A stretch of 26,475 bases of DNA from a virus. This document shows, piece after piece, positions 5,720 through 11,873 of this stretch. Each line of letters starts with the position of its first letter. Positions within the stretch are counted from its first letter, which is position 1. The position numbers and the translations under genes are program-made. The stretch spans positions 1 through 26,475 of IMG/VR virus record IMGVR_UViG_3300006162_000387. One strand, given 5' to 3'. The notes beneath the pieces were generated by a model, which made no database searches, had not been told where the DNA came from, and worked only from the letters and a program-made list of their open reading frames with translations.

Positions 5720-6017
5720 AAAACAACTTCAACGCGCGAAAGTCGTTGACGAAGAATTAATGAATCAAATGATCGAGAACCGCAAGGCTGCTGGTTGGAC
5801 GGAAGACAGACTTGCTGAATTTAAAGCAAGTGTTCCGCTTGGTTCCAAACAATTATTTTATATTTGTGACAGCGAAGCAAAGATGGAAATTCTCTCCTTT
5901 TTTGACTTTCAACTCGATAAAATCGAGCGACAACATATCATATCTCCAAAGAATGGCTCGGGAGGCGGTGATCTACCTCGGCTAATGAAACTCCCCGAAG
6001 GTGTCCTAAAAGTATAA
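5694..6017 (+). CDS. Unknown protein, 107 aa
   Basis: The protein is mostly helical and charged in its first 50 residues (QLQRAKVVDEELMNQMIENRKAAGW). A more hydrophobic part follows (KQLFYICDSEAKMEILSFFDFQLDKIE), then a Gly-rich end (NGSGGGDLPRLMKLPEG). I recognise no domain. It begins inside the gp23-like gene, and its stop falls within a TATAAATA octamer, so it closes an operon just before a predicted late promoter. Confidence 0.7.
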   Translation: MSNIRSLFEKQLQRAKVVDEELMNQMIENRKAAGWTEDRLAEFKASVPLGSKQLFYICDSEAKMEILSFFDFQLDKIERQHIISPKNGSGGGDLPRLMKLPEGVLKV

Positions 6018-6020
6018 ATA
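6013..6020 (+). promoter_or_regulatory. T4 late-promoter-like octamer (TATAAATA)
   Basis: This is an exact match to the T4 late promoter octamer, overlapping the previous stop codon. It ends 26 bases before the metallophosphoesterase start and its AAGGAG ribosome-binding site. Confidence 0.6.
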
Positions 6021-6046
6021 TAGGCTGAACCTCCCAAGGAGACAGC

Positions 6047-6829
6047 ATGAAATATCGAACGATCTGGATATCCGATGTCCACCTCGGAACACGTGGCTGC
6101 CAGTCCGACAAATTACTTTCCTTCCTCCGTGAAAATGATGCCGATACAATTATCTTGATTGGCGACATCATTGATTTCTGGTCATTAAAGCGTCAATCAT
6201 ATTGGCCAACAGAGCACAATACGGTAATACAAAAACTCCTAAAAAAGGCTCGAACAGGAACTAAAGTCGTTTATATTCCTGGAAATCACGATGAAGTCCT
6301 TCGTAACTATGTTGGCTTCAATTTAAACTTTGGCAATGTAGAACTCCACGAAGAATATGTCCATACGCTATTTGATGGACGTGAGATCCTTTGCATTCAC
6401 GGAGATGAATTTGATATTGTTACACGATATCATAAGTGGTTAGCTGTGATTGGTGATATAGGTTATACATTAATGTTGTGGTTAAACCGAAATTATAATA
6501 AAATGAAGGGCGCATTTGGTATTCGTGGCCATTGGTCTTTGGCTTCGTATTTGAAACACGCTGTCAAGGAAGCTGTTAGCTTTATTTCGAGCTTTGAAGA
6601 AAATGTTGCAAAGGAAGTCAAGAATAGAGGATATGATGCAGTTATCTGCGGTCATATTCATCATGCAGAAATAAAAATAATAGACGGAATACAATATCTT
6701 AACGATGGCGACTGGGTTGAGTCGTGCACGTCGATTGTTGAACATACAGATGGCAAATTAGAGATCATAAGGTGGTTAGAACATGAGCAAGCTTCTACTA
6801 ATAACGGACGCGTGGGAACCACAAGTTAA
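6047..6829 (+). CDS. Calcineurin-like metallophosphoesterase, UDP-2,3-diacylglucosamine hydrolase-like
   Basis: The 260-aa protein carries the full metallophosphoesterase motif set: S-D-V-H-L-G (D10, H12), I-G-D-I-I-D-F-W (D40), P-G-N-H-D (N80-D82), I-H-G-D (H118) and C-G-H-I-H-H (H203, H205). The G-D-I-I-D-F-W form is typical of the LpxH-like/COG2908 group, which cleaves UDP-2,3-diacylglucosamine or related lipid pyrophosphates at the inner membrane. It overlaps the glycosyltransferase gene by 47 bases. I recall a similar pairing of these two gene types in bacterial genomes, so the pair was probably captured as a unit. AAGGAG precedes the start, and a TATAAATA octamer lies upstream. The exact substrate is not proven. 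Confidence 0.85.
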   Translation: MKYRTIWISDVHLGTRGCQSDKLLSFLRENDADTIILIGDIIDFWSLKRQSYWPTEHNTVIQKLLKKARTGTKVVYIPGNHDEVLRNYVGFNLNFGNVELHEEYVHTLFDGREILCIHGDEFDIVTRYHKWLAVIGDIGYTLMLWLNRNYNKMKGAFGIRGHWSLASYLKHAVKEAVSFISSFEENVAKEVKNRGYDAVICGHIHHAEIKIIDGIQYLNDGDWVESCTSIVEHTDGKLEIIRWLEHEQASTNNGRVGTTS

Positions 6830-7787
6830 TGGTGTCGTTCGTACACTACAAACAACTATCAAGTGTCTCAAAGATGTTGGTATTGAGACTGAGGTAGTTC
6901 ATCCATATAAGTTTCCTCACATCGCGCTCGCCGAGTTTGCTATTGTCAAGGATATTGAGTGGGCAGAACAAGCAATTGAGTGTTCAATGAAAGCCTGCGA
7001 CTATATTCACATTGCTGTAGAAGGACCTCTTGGGATCATCGCAAAAAGAGTCGCAAAGCGATTGAACTATCAATATACGACAGCATATCACACAATGTTT
7101 CCTGAGTATCTCAAAGCGCGTTATCATATACCACTTTTTATTACGTACAAATTCTTCAAGTGGTTTCATGAAGGATCGGCGTGCGTGATGGTTCCGAACG
7201 AACCACTATGTCAGATGTTGAACCAGCGTGGAATCTATAATACTAAATTATGGTCGCGGGGCGTTGACACTGACTTATTTAAACCATATCCAAAACCACA
7301 ACATGAAAGTTATTACGCTCTATATGTTGGTCGCGTTTCAAAAGAAAAGAATATCGAAGCATTCTTGAACGCAGACATCTCGTTCAGGAAAGTTGTTGTT
7401 GGTGATGGACCAGATCGTGCTCGATTAGAAAAGAAATATCCTCGTGTATATTTTGCAGGTACACAAACTGGTGAAACTCTTGCAAAGTATTATTCTGGTG
7501 CTGCAGTGTTTGCATTTCCGTCGAAAACAGACACGTTTGGACTTGTTAATGTTGAAGCACTTGCGTGTGGAACACCAGTTGCTGGATATCCTGAACCGAA
7601 TATGAGAGGAATCATCCCACGAGTAAGTTCCATCTATCCTTTCGTTGGTTATCTATCAGAAAATCTTGAGGTTGCAATTGAAAGCGCTTCGTGGGCTGAA
7701 GCAGATGCCTGTCGTCAGTACGTGTTAGATAACTTTACGTGGGAAGTTTGCACAGAACAATTTCGGAATAACCTTGTCCTAAAATGA
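6783..7787 (+). CDS. GT4-family glycosyltransferase
   Basis: This 334-aa enzyme has the GT-B layout. The N-terminal domain opens with T-D-A-W-E-P-Q-V-N-G-V-V-R-T (8-21), the acceptor-side glycine loop of GT4 mannosyltransferase-like enzymes. The C-terminal domain has S-R-G-V-D-T-D-L-F, then Y-V-G-R-V-S-K-E-K-N, V-V-G-D-G-P, and the E-x7-E-type segment K-T-D-T-F-G-L-V-N-V-E-A-L-A-C-G near 248-263 that binds the sugar nucleotide. It should transfer a hexose from a nucleotide sugar to a lipid or glycan. Within the cassette it probably alters host envelope glycolipid or LPS. It is slightly shorter than the usual 350-400 aa. Modification of phage DNA is a less likely alternative. Confidence 0.88.
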   Translation: MSKLLLITDAWEPQVNGVVRTLQTTIKCLKDVGIETEVVHPYKFPHIALAEFAIVKDIEWAEQAIECSMKACDYIHIAVEGPLGIIAKRVAKRLNYQYTTAYHTMFPEYLKARYHIPLFITYKFFKWFHEGSACVMVPNEPLCQMLNQRGIYNTKLWSRGVDTDLFKPYPKPQHESYYALYVGRVSKEKNIEAFLNADISFRKVVVGDGPDRARLEKKYPRVYFAGTQTGETLAKYYSGAAVFAFPSKTDTFGLVNVEALACGTPVAGYPEPNMRGIIPRVSSIYPFVGYLSENLEVAIESASWAEADACRQYVLDNFTWEVCTEQFRNNLVLK

Positions 7788-8176
7788 AAACAACATTCAA
7801 GATAGACGACTACTACGATATTGTTGTAAAGGCTCCAGAGTGTAAGGGTGGGTATTGTTTGACTCGTCTAACTAATAAAGGACGGACATTAGTCAAGGAA
7901 TTACGGCTCGATGATGAATCGTGGTGGCAACTTCAATCGTTTCACGTTGGAAAATCATATCGAGGCCTTGGATATGGTGCTGCTCTAATGAAAGATGTTA
8001 TTACTCGTTCAATAGGAATGAGAGCAAATATCATCCTACAAGCACAGCCTTATAACTCGAAGCTAATGTCGATGGAAAGACTTGTTCAATTTTACAAAGA
8101 ACAAGGATTTCAGCTTATAGATCAACCAGCTAACTCACAATGGATGTATTGTCGTTGGACTGATGTTCTGTCATAA
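7784..8176 (+). CDS. GNAT-family N-acetyltransferase
   Basis: The 130-aa protein has the GNAT acetyl-CoA motif Y-R-G-L-G-Y-G-A-A-L-M at 59-69, preceded by the strand L-Q-S-F-H-V. A late Y-K-E-Q-G-F segment near 104-109 marks the end of the fold. Its ATG overlaps the glycosyltransferase stop (ATGA), so it is translated from the same message and may acetylate the product of that cassette or an amine in it. That role is inferred from position only. It has little in common with the GNAT at the window start beyond the family motif. The stop codon lies inside a CATAAATA octamer. Confidence 0.85.
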   Translation: MKTTFKIDDYYDIVVKAPECKGGYCLTRLTNKGRTLVKELRLDDESWWQLQSFHVGKSYRGLGYGAALMKDVITRSIGMRANIILQAQPYNSKLMSMERLVQFYKEQGFQLIDQPANSQWMYCRWTDVLS

Positions 8177-8179
8177 ATA
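8172..8179 (+). promoter_or_regulatory. T4 late-promoter-like octamer (CATAAATA)
   Basis: The octamer overlaps the stop of the acetyltransferase gene and ends 20 bases before the next ATG, which has its own GGAG. It is one mismatch from TATAAATA. Confidence 0.5.
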
Positions 8180-8199
8180 CTTGACAACATGGAGCCACA

Positions 8200-8643
8200 A
8201 TGAACATTTTACGAGAACTCGCTGACTTTGATCGCATGGATGCGAACAAAAACAAGCCACAAGGCAACGAAACACAGATTCCTGATCAAGAAATGGATCA
8301 GCAGAATGACGTTGGCGATGTTGGTCAGGATCAAGAGCAAAACGACGATCAAGAGCAGATGGCCGTTGCAAGCCAGAATCAAGATCCAGATCGTCAAGGT
8401 TTAATTCGTACAGTCAAGGGTGCTCGTCTAATATTCAAGCGCGAATCAGAAGAAGGTGGTTTTGACGAGTTGTGGATCTACAATGTTGGTTCATTAAAAG
8501 ACGGAATGAAAATTCGCCACGCTATTCTTGCTGGCACTGATATCCCTCCAAACGCTACAAGTTCACCCGACGGCACCCAAGAGTATGATCTCTGGACAGC
8601 TGGTAATGCTGAGTTGCTTCATATCTCCGGTCTACCAAACTAA
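8200..8643 (+). CDS. Unknown phage protein with acidic Gln-rich linker, 147 aa
   Basis: Three parts are visible. A short helix comes first (MNILRELADFDRM). A disordered stretch rich in Gln, Asp, Asn and Glu follows (about residues 14-65). The C-terminal domain (about 66-147) is compact and mixed alpha/beta (GLIRTVKGARLIFKR, ELWIYNVGSL, YDLWTAGNAELLHISGLPN). Proteins with this kind of C-terminal domain seem familiar from T4-like marine phages, but I cannot name a function. The late-type octamer upstream suggests late expression, hence a virion or assembly role. The stop is just upstream of the tmRNA promoter. Confidence 0.75.
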   Translation: MNILRELADFDRMDANKNKPQGNETQIPDQEMDQQNDVGDVGQDQEQNDDQEQMAVASQNQDPDRQGLIRTVKGARLIFKRESEEGGFDELWIYNVGSLKDGMKIRHAILAGTDIPPNATSSPDGTQEYDLWTAGNAELLHISGLPN

Positions 8644-8648
8644 GCCTG

Positions 8649-8677
8649 TTGACCTTTTGTTCAAGGTCGTGTATAAA
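8649..8677 (+). promoter_or_regulatory. Promoter of the tmRNA gene
   Basis: TTGACC (8649-8654), a 17-base spacer and TATAAA (8672-8677). The -10 is part of a TATAAATA octamer (8672-8679), so both host-type and late-type transcription are possible. A 6-bp inverted repeat, GACCTT/AAGGTC (8651-8668), lies across the -35 and spacer. It could be an operator or a weak terminator hairpin for the upstream gene. Confidence 0.7.
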
Positions 8678-8690
8678 TATACTTAACAGC

Positions 8691-8749
8691 GTAAACTTTC
8701 TTAATGAAAGACGAACAAGACTGGGGTTCGACTCCCCACGGGTCCACCA
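8691..8749 (+). ncRNA. ssrA: tmRNA acceptor piece (3' half, ends in CCA)
   Basis: It ends with T stem 8722-8726/8734-8738, T loop TTCGACT (8727-8733), acceptor strand 8739-8745, discriminator A and CCA (8747-8749). Upstream, AACTTTC (8694-8700) can pair with GAAA and GTT (8848-8856) of the coding piece, a candidate for the long helix that joins the two RNAs. The 5' end is approximate. Confidence 0.85.
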
Positions 8750-8821
8750 GAAAGTGCTGACGTATGATCTACGTAGATATGATGAGCGCGCATCGTGCAT
8801 ATCGTTTCAGCATTTCCTAAT
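8750..8821 (+). other. Intervening segment of pre-tmRNA, removed on maturation
   Basis: GAAA-g-TGCTGA (8750-8760) pairs with TCAGCATTTC (8807-8816), leaving one bulged G. This brings the CCA end and the coding-piece 5' end close together. Inside lie the palindrome ATCTACGTAGAT and a GATG/CATC hairpin. By analogy with alphaproteobacterial ssrA, RNase P would cut before G8822 and tRNA 3' enzymes after A8749. Confidence 0.75.
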
Positions 8822-8990
8822 GGGCCCGCCATGGTATCGATTGGCGTGAAATAGTTCTGAAGGCGCTCGAGAGTTGACCGACGTAATCGGCATAAAACGT
8901 TAAATGCAAACGATAGCGCATTTGCAATGGCTGCTTAAAACACAGACCATGCACGAGGTGTGAAGAGCCTTGTCAAAGAAATCGACGGAA
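8822..8990 (+). ncRNA. ssrA: tmRNA coding piece (5' half with tag reading frame)
   Basis: It begins with acceptor strand GGGCCCG and the D-like loop. Next comes a helix strand AAGGC (8860-8864) that pairs with GCCTT (8967-8971) to close the coding loop. A pseudoknot-like hairpin, CCGA/TCGG (8879-8891), precedes the tag. The tag and a further CACA/TGTG pairing follow. The 3' end is set only approximately, before the terminator stem. Confidence 0.85.
8906..8938 (+). other. tmRNA tag reading frame, ANDSAFAMAA
   Basis: The resume codon is GCA at 8906. The frame reads ten residues, Ala-Asn-Asp-Ser-Ala-Phe-Ala-Met-Ala-Ala, then TAA. With the alanine carried by the tmRNA itself, the added tail is 11 residues. 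The A-N-D start and A-A end match the usual proteolysis tag, and the last two alanines are the ClpX-recognised feature. Confidence 0.88.
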
Positions 8991-9017
8991 GAGGGCGTCT
9001 TCGGACGCTCTCTTTTT
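8991..9017 (+). terminator. Intrinsic terminator of the tmRNA gene
   Basis: A 9-bp stem, GAGGGCGTC (8991-8999) with GACGCTCTC (9004-9012) and one G-T pair, is closed by a TTCG tetraloop and followed by TTTTT. This is a textbook rho-independent terminator. Confidence 0.95.
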
Positions 9018-9052
9018 ACCCTGATTTTCTGCGGGGTTAGGTGTGCCTCTCC

Positions 9053-9060
9053 TATAAATA
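9053..9060 (+). promoter_or_regulatory. T4 late-promoter-like octamer (TATAAATA)
   Basis: This is an exact T4 late octamer located after the tmRNA terminator and 24 bases before the ClpP-like gene. The protease therefore has its own start of transcription. Confidence 0.65.
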
Positions 9061-9084
9061 GTTTCGAACAACTAAGGAGCACAC

Positions 9085-9837
9085 ATGGAATACATCTATA
9101 AAACAAACTTAGATCAGATGACAATTCGTCCACCAAAGTCAAAAGTCGATGGCGATGACGACGATGATGATTTCAACAAGATGTTTCCAATACTACCAAA
9201 AAATAAACCATACAACATCTGGGAACATACGTATTCTGCTCAACAGATTCACATTTATTTCAATCAAGAAATTAAAGGACCTGAACAGTACTCTGAGATC
9301 ATCCACCGCATTAACGTAGCAGCTCCTGCAGATGTTATTTTCATTCACTTGAACACTCCTGGTGGACGTCTCGATACAGGCGTTCAACTAATCAACGCGA
9401 TGCAATCATCGCAAGCAAAGATTGTTACGATTCTTGAAGCAACTGCTTACTCACTTGGAACGTTGATCTTTTTGTCTGGCGATGAGATGATTGTACATGA
9501 CAACTGTATGATGATGATCCACAACTTCCGCGGTGGTGTTGTTGGTAAAGGACACGAACAATTAGCAGAGTTGCATTCAACAGTAAAATGGTTTACATCG
9601 ATTGCAAAGAAAGTTTATACGCCTTTCCTATCAAAGGATGAACTTGATCGTGTCATTAAAGGTGAAGATATTTGGATGACATCTGCTGACATTCGTAAAC
9701 GTCTTGATCGGATTAAGCGCGATAACACGAACAATGCTAAGGTCCTACCAAAGCCAGAAACAGAATTTGTTGATGGTGAAGAGCAAGTTCCAGCCCCTAA
9801 ACCAAGAAAACGAGCTAAAAAGTCTCCATCCCTATAA
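9085..9837 (+). CDS. ClpP-like serine protease
   Basis: The 250-aa protein has a ClpP/crotonase-type core at about residues 53-215. N-T-P-G-G at 90-94 corresponds to the oxyanion-forming N-S-P-G-G of ClpP. A-T-A-Y-S-L-G-T gives the nucleophile S123, and M-M-M-I-H-N gives the catalytic H146. The C-terminal 40 residues are basic (PKPRKRAKKSPSL), and an Asp run (D24-D29) lies near the N terminus. Both are absent from bacterial ClpP (about 200 aa). In phages such proteases can be prohead proteases or ClpP-like degradation subunits. It follows the tmRNA gene but has a terminator and a late-type octamer in between. AAGGAG marks the start. The third catalytic residue (Asp) was not placed with certainty. 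Confidence 0.88.
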   Translation: MEYIYKTNLDQMTIRPPKSKVDGDDDDDDFNKMFPILPKNKPYNIWEHTYSAQQIHIYFNQEIKGPEQYSEIIHRINVAAPADVIFIHLNTPGGRLDTGVQLINAMQSSQAKIVTILEATAYSLGTLIFLSGDEMIVHDNCMMMIHNFRGGVVGKGHEQLAELHSTVKWFTSIAKKVYTPFLSKDELDRVIKGEDIWMTSADIRKRLDRIKRDNTNNAKVLPKPETEFVDGEEQVPAPKPRKRAKKSPSL

Positions 9838-9844
9838 AGTTGTT

Positions 9845-9863
9845 GTATGCTGACAAAGCATAC
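9845..9863 (+). promoter_or_regulatory. Hairpin before the primase gene
   Basis: GTATGC (9845-9850) and GCATAC (9858-9863) form a 6-bp inverted repeat, followed within two bases by the pyrimidine run TTCTTTTT. It may be a weak terminator for the protease transcript or a control hairpin for the primase message. TATGCT inside it could also serve as a -10, though no good -35 is present. Confidence 0.4.
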
Positions 9864-9881
9864 TCTTCTTTTTAGGATAAA

Positions 9882-10892
9882 ATGGAACAAGTTCTGCTCA
9901 AAGATGTTATTGAACAACGTGTAAGGCTATCCAGGCGACCAAACGCATCTGGTTGGCAGTCGTGTGTTCATGCAACTTGTGATCATGGTCGCAAAGGATC
10001 AAGAGCAGCGTTTCGTTTTGAAGATGCGTCAGTTTGGTTTCACTGCTTCAACTGTGGAAAGAAAGCTGCATTCATTCCGTCAACATATCAAACAATGTCA
10101 AAAGAAATGATCGAAGTCCTCAACGACTTTGGCATTGCAGAAGTAGATTGGAAACCGGTTGTCCTCAGTGCCCTTGTCAACCACCGTGAAGGTGGTACAT
10201 ATGTTCGAATTGAAAAACCAATTGAACCAGATGTAGTTCCTCTTCCTTCATTCTTTTATAAGCTAACAGACGATAAAGATGACGACTGGGCTCAAGAAGC
10301 AATTCAGTACTTGAAAGATCGTCATATCGAGTGGCAACGTCATCAGTATTTTCTTGCTCGTGCTGACGAAACGGATTCATATGCAAAAAAGTGGATTGGC
10401 AGAATCATTGTTCCAATCTACAAAGATAATAAGTTGATCTACTACTTTGGTAGAGATATGAGTGGAACACGACAGAAGAAATATCTTAGCGTTGCTCAAC
10501 CACGTGATAAAGTTCTGTATGGATACGATCAACTTGATATCAACGACGACATTCCATTGTTCATTTGTGAAGGATTCTTCGACGCTCACCTGTTGAATGG
10601 TGTTGCTGTGTTTGGTGATGAAATTCTAACGCCCCAAATCCAGTGGTTAAATCGTTGTAGACGACAGAAAATTATTGTTCCAGACCGAAATAAGAACGGA
10701 TTTCGTCTTGCAAAACAAGGAGTTAGTTTGGATTGGCTTGTTTCAACGCCCGACTTTAGCCGAGATTGTACTGACGTTAGCGATGCAGTAGAAAGATATG
10801 GCATACTATATACTATGAAATCCATACGAGATAACACATCCAGCGGCGCAGAAGCCCTTGCTAAAGTCAAAATATACTGCGGAGAAAAGTAA
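9882..10892 (+). CDS. DNA primase, DnaG type (T4 gp61-like)
   Basis: The 336-aa protein is close in size to T4 gp61 (342 aa). An N-terminal zinc-ribbon is seen in C28, C33 and the pair C55/C58 (F-H-C-F-N-C-G). The TOPRIM fold follows, with L-F-I-C-E-G-F-F-D-A-H (E230) as its first acidic motif and V-P-D-R-N-K-N-G (D268) as the second. The second motif is usually D-x-D; here the second Asp is Asn270. It makes RNA primers at the fork with the DnaB-type helicase encoded at 23981. The stop is directly followed by the SprT-like gene. Confidence 0.9.
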   Translation: MEQVLLKDVIEQRVRLSRRPNASGWQSCVHATCDHGRKGSRAAFRFEDASVWFHCFNCGKKAAFIPSTYQTMSKEMIEVLNDFGIAEVDWKPVVLSALVNHREGGTYVRIEKPIEPDVVPLPSFFYKLTDDKDDDWAQEAIQYLKDRHIEWQRHQYFLARADETDSYAKKWIGRIIVPIYKDNKLIYYFGRDMSGTRQKKYLSVAQPRDKVLYGYDQLDINDDIPLFICEGFFDAHLLNGVAVFGDEILTPQIQWLNRCRRQKIIVPDRNKNGFRLAKQGVSLDWLVSTPDFSRDCTDVSDAVERYGILYTMKSIRDNTSSGAEALAKVKIYCGEK

Positions 10893-11351
10893 ATGCAGGT
10901 GCAACAAGCTCGAAATCGTGTTAAGCAACACGTAGCAAAACGAGGGCGAGAAAAAGATATTGTAATTACAGATCGACTGGTTAGATATTGGTGGCGAATT
11001 CTTAACGATGCGGTATTTTATGGATACCTTGAAGAGCCAGCAAAAGTTCACATTCCAAAGAAGTTTCTTCGAGATGCAGCAGATTCTTATGCATACTTGT
11101 GGGGGAGTCAATGTGATCCAAATCGATGTCATATTTGTGAAGAGTACAATATTGCTTTCCATCCAACAATGCCGACACGTCGGTTGTTTATTATCGTTCT
11201 CGTTCACGAAATGGTTCACGCTTGGCAGCAAAAGTTTGATAGAGCAACAAATGATAAAACGTGTCATGGAAAATCATTCCTGATATGGCAAGGTAGAATT
11301 TCAAGAACGATTGGACTACCATTAGATGCAGTAGTTAGTTCAAAAGCATAA
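10893..11351 (+). CDS. SprT-like zinc metalloprotease
   Basis: The 152-aa protein has the zincin motif V-H-E-M-V-H-A-W (H105, E106, H109) and a third ligand in C-H-G-K-S-F (H125), the arrangement of SprT/Spartan domains. A cluster of Cys (C74, C79, C82) with H80 lies before the active site and may bind a second metal, which is unusual for bacterial SprT. Spartan proteins digest DNA-crosslinked proteins; bacterial SprT is poorly understood. GGAGAAAAG precedes the ATG, which abuts the primase stop. Position beside primase and topoisomerase fits a role in clearing protein from phage DNA, which is inference. Confidence 0.88.
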   Translation: MQVQQARNRVKQHVAKRGREKDIVITDRLVRYWWRILNDAVFYGYLEEPAKVHIPKKFLRDAADSYAYLWGSQCDPNRCHICEEYNIAFHPTMPTRRLFIIVLVHEMVHAWQQKFDRATNDKTCHGKSFLIWQGRISRTIGLPLDAVVSSKA

Positions 11352-11360
11352 GAGAATACA

Positions 11361-11594
11361 ATGAACAAAAAAGAGAAGCAAGAATTAGACGATCTCGATG
11401 AATTTTTGGAGCTCGTTGGAACAAGGAAGAAAAAAGAAACAACGTTGGAAGAGTTGTTGAAAGGTGTGAATGAAGCGCTAGCAAGAGTGCCATCGAGGAT
11501 GCCATTGAAGCGCCGTTGGACGAAGGACAAGTTAAAGAAAACATTGAATCGACAGAAGAATTTATACGATACATATAAAAAGGAGACGCCATAA
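11361..11594 (+). CDS. Small charged protein, 77 aa
   Basis: The protein is highly charged and helical: acidic at the start (MNKKEKQELDDLDEFLELVG) and basic toward the end (PLKRRWTKDKLKKTLNRQKNLYDTYKK). No domain is recognised. The basic C terminus could bind nucleic acid. A modest AAGAGA precedes the ATG, and the stop overlaps the start of the next gene (TAATG). Confidence 0.65.
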   Translation: MNKKEKQELDDLDEFLELVGTRKKKETTLEELLKGVNEALARVPSRMPLKRRWTKDKLKKTLNRQKNLYDTYKKETP

Positions 11595-11836
11595 TGGATA
11601 TATCCAAAGATCCACCAGAAAGAGAATTAAAAGCTGACAAGTGGACAGAGATGTCTTTGTCTGATCTATATAAGCAACGCGACCTTCTTGTTGAGAAGAT
11701 TGGTACTGTATCAAAACTATTGAGCCTCGATGGCTCTCCTCAAATACATCGAATATATGAAATGATGCAATACAACCTGATGCGCTTAAATGCCATAATT
11801 GAGAAAAAGGCTGGGTTGTCAAACTCAATCATTTGA
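11594..11836 (+). CDS. Small unknown protein, 80 aa
   Basis: AAAGGAG lies 8 bases before the ATG, and the start overlaps the previous stop. The protein is predicted helical throughout, with a heptad-like centre (LYKQRDLLVEKIGTVSKLL) followed by MMQYNLMRLNAIIEKK, so a small coiled-coil dimer is likely. No family is recognised. Its 3' end contains the promoter for the topoisomerase operon. Confidence 0.65.
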   Translation: MDISKDPPERELKADKWTEMSLSDLYKQRDLLVEKIGTVSKLLSLDGSPQIHRIYEMMQYNLMRLNAIIEKKAGLSNSII

Positions 11837-11844
11837 TGTATGCT
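11816..11844 (+). promoter_or_regulatory. Sigma70-type promoter for the topoisomerase operon
   Basis: TTGTCA (11816-11821), a 17-base spacer and TATGCT (11839-11844), 29 bases before the topoisomerase start. The spacer holds a short inverted repeat TCAAA/TTTGA. Confidence 0.6.
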
Positions 11845-11873
11845 GTTATCCTAATTCAATAAAAGGACAGCAA

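Larger units (their letters stand above)
8684..9012 (+). ncRNA. ssrA: Permuted (two-piece) tmRNA gene
   Basis: The gene has the circularly permuted order: acceptor (3') piece first, then an intervening segment, then the coding (5') piece. The two ends form a 7-bp acceptor stem, GGGCCCG (8822-8828) with CGGGTCC (8739-8745). It includes a G3-U70 wobble, the alanine identity element, followed by A and an encoded CCA (8746-8749). The T arm is TGGGG/CCCCA with loop TTCGACT. The D-like region reads TGG-TA-TCGA after the acceptor strand. The tag frame at 8906 encodes ANDSAFAMAA and a stop. Promoter and terminator flank it. tmRNA rescues stalled ribosomes with SmpB and tags the product for ClpXP-type proteases. 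The 5' boundary is estimated from the promoter. Confidence 0.93.

Noticed and set aside
8555-8849. Open frames across the tmRNA gene on both strands
   Set aside because: They run through a structured RNA with paired stems and have no start signals or family likeness.
11799-11873. N-terminal extension of topoisomerase B
   Set aside because: This part contains the promoter and ribosome-binding site; the conserved protein begins at 11874.
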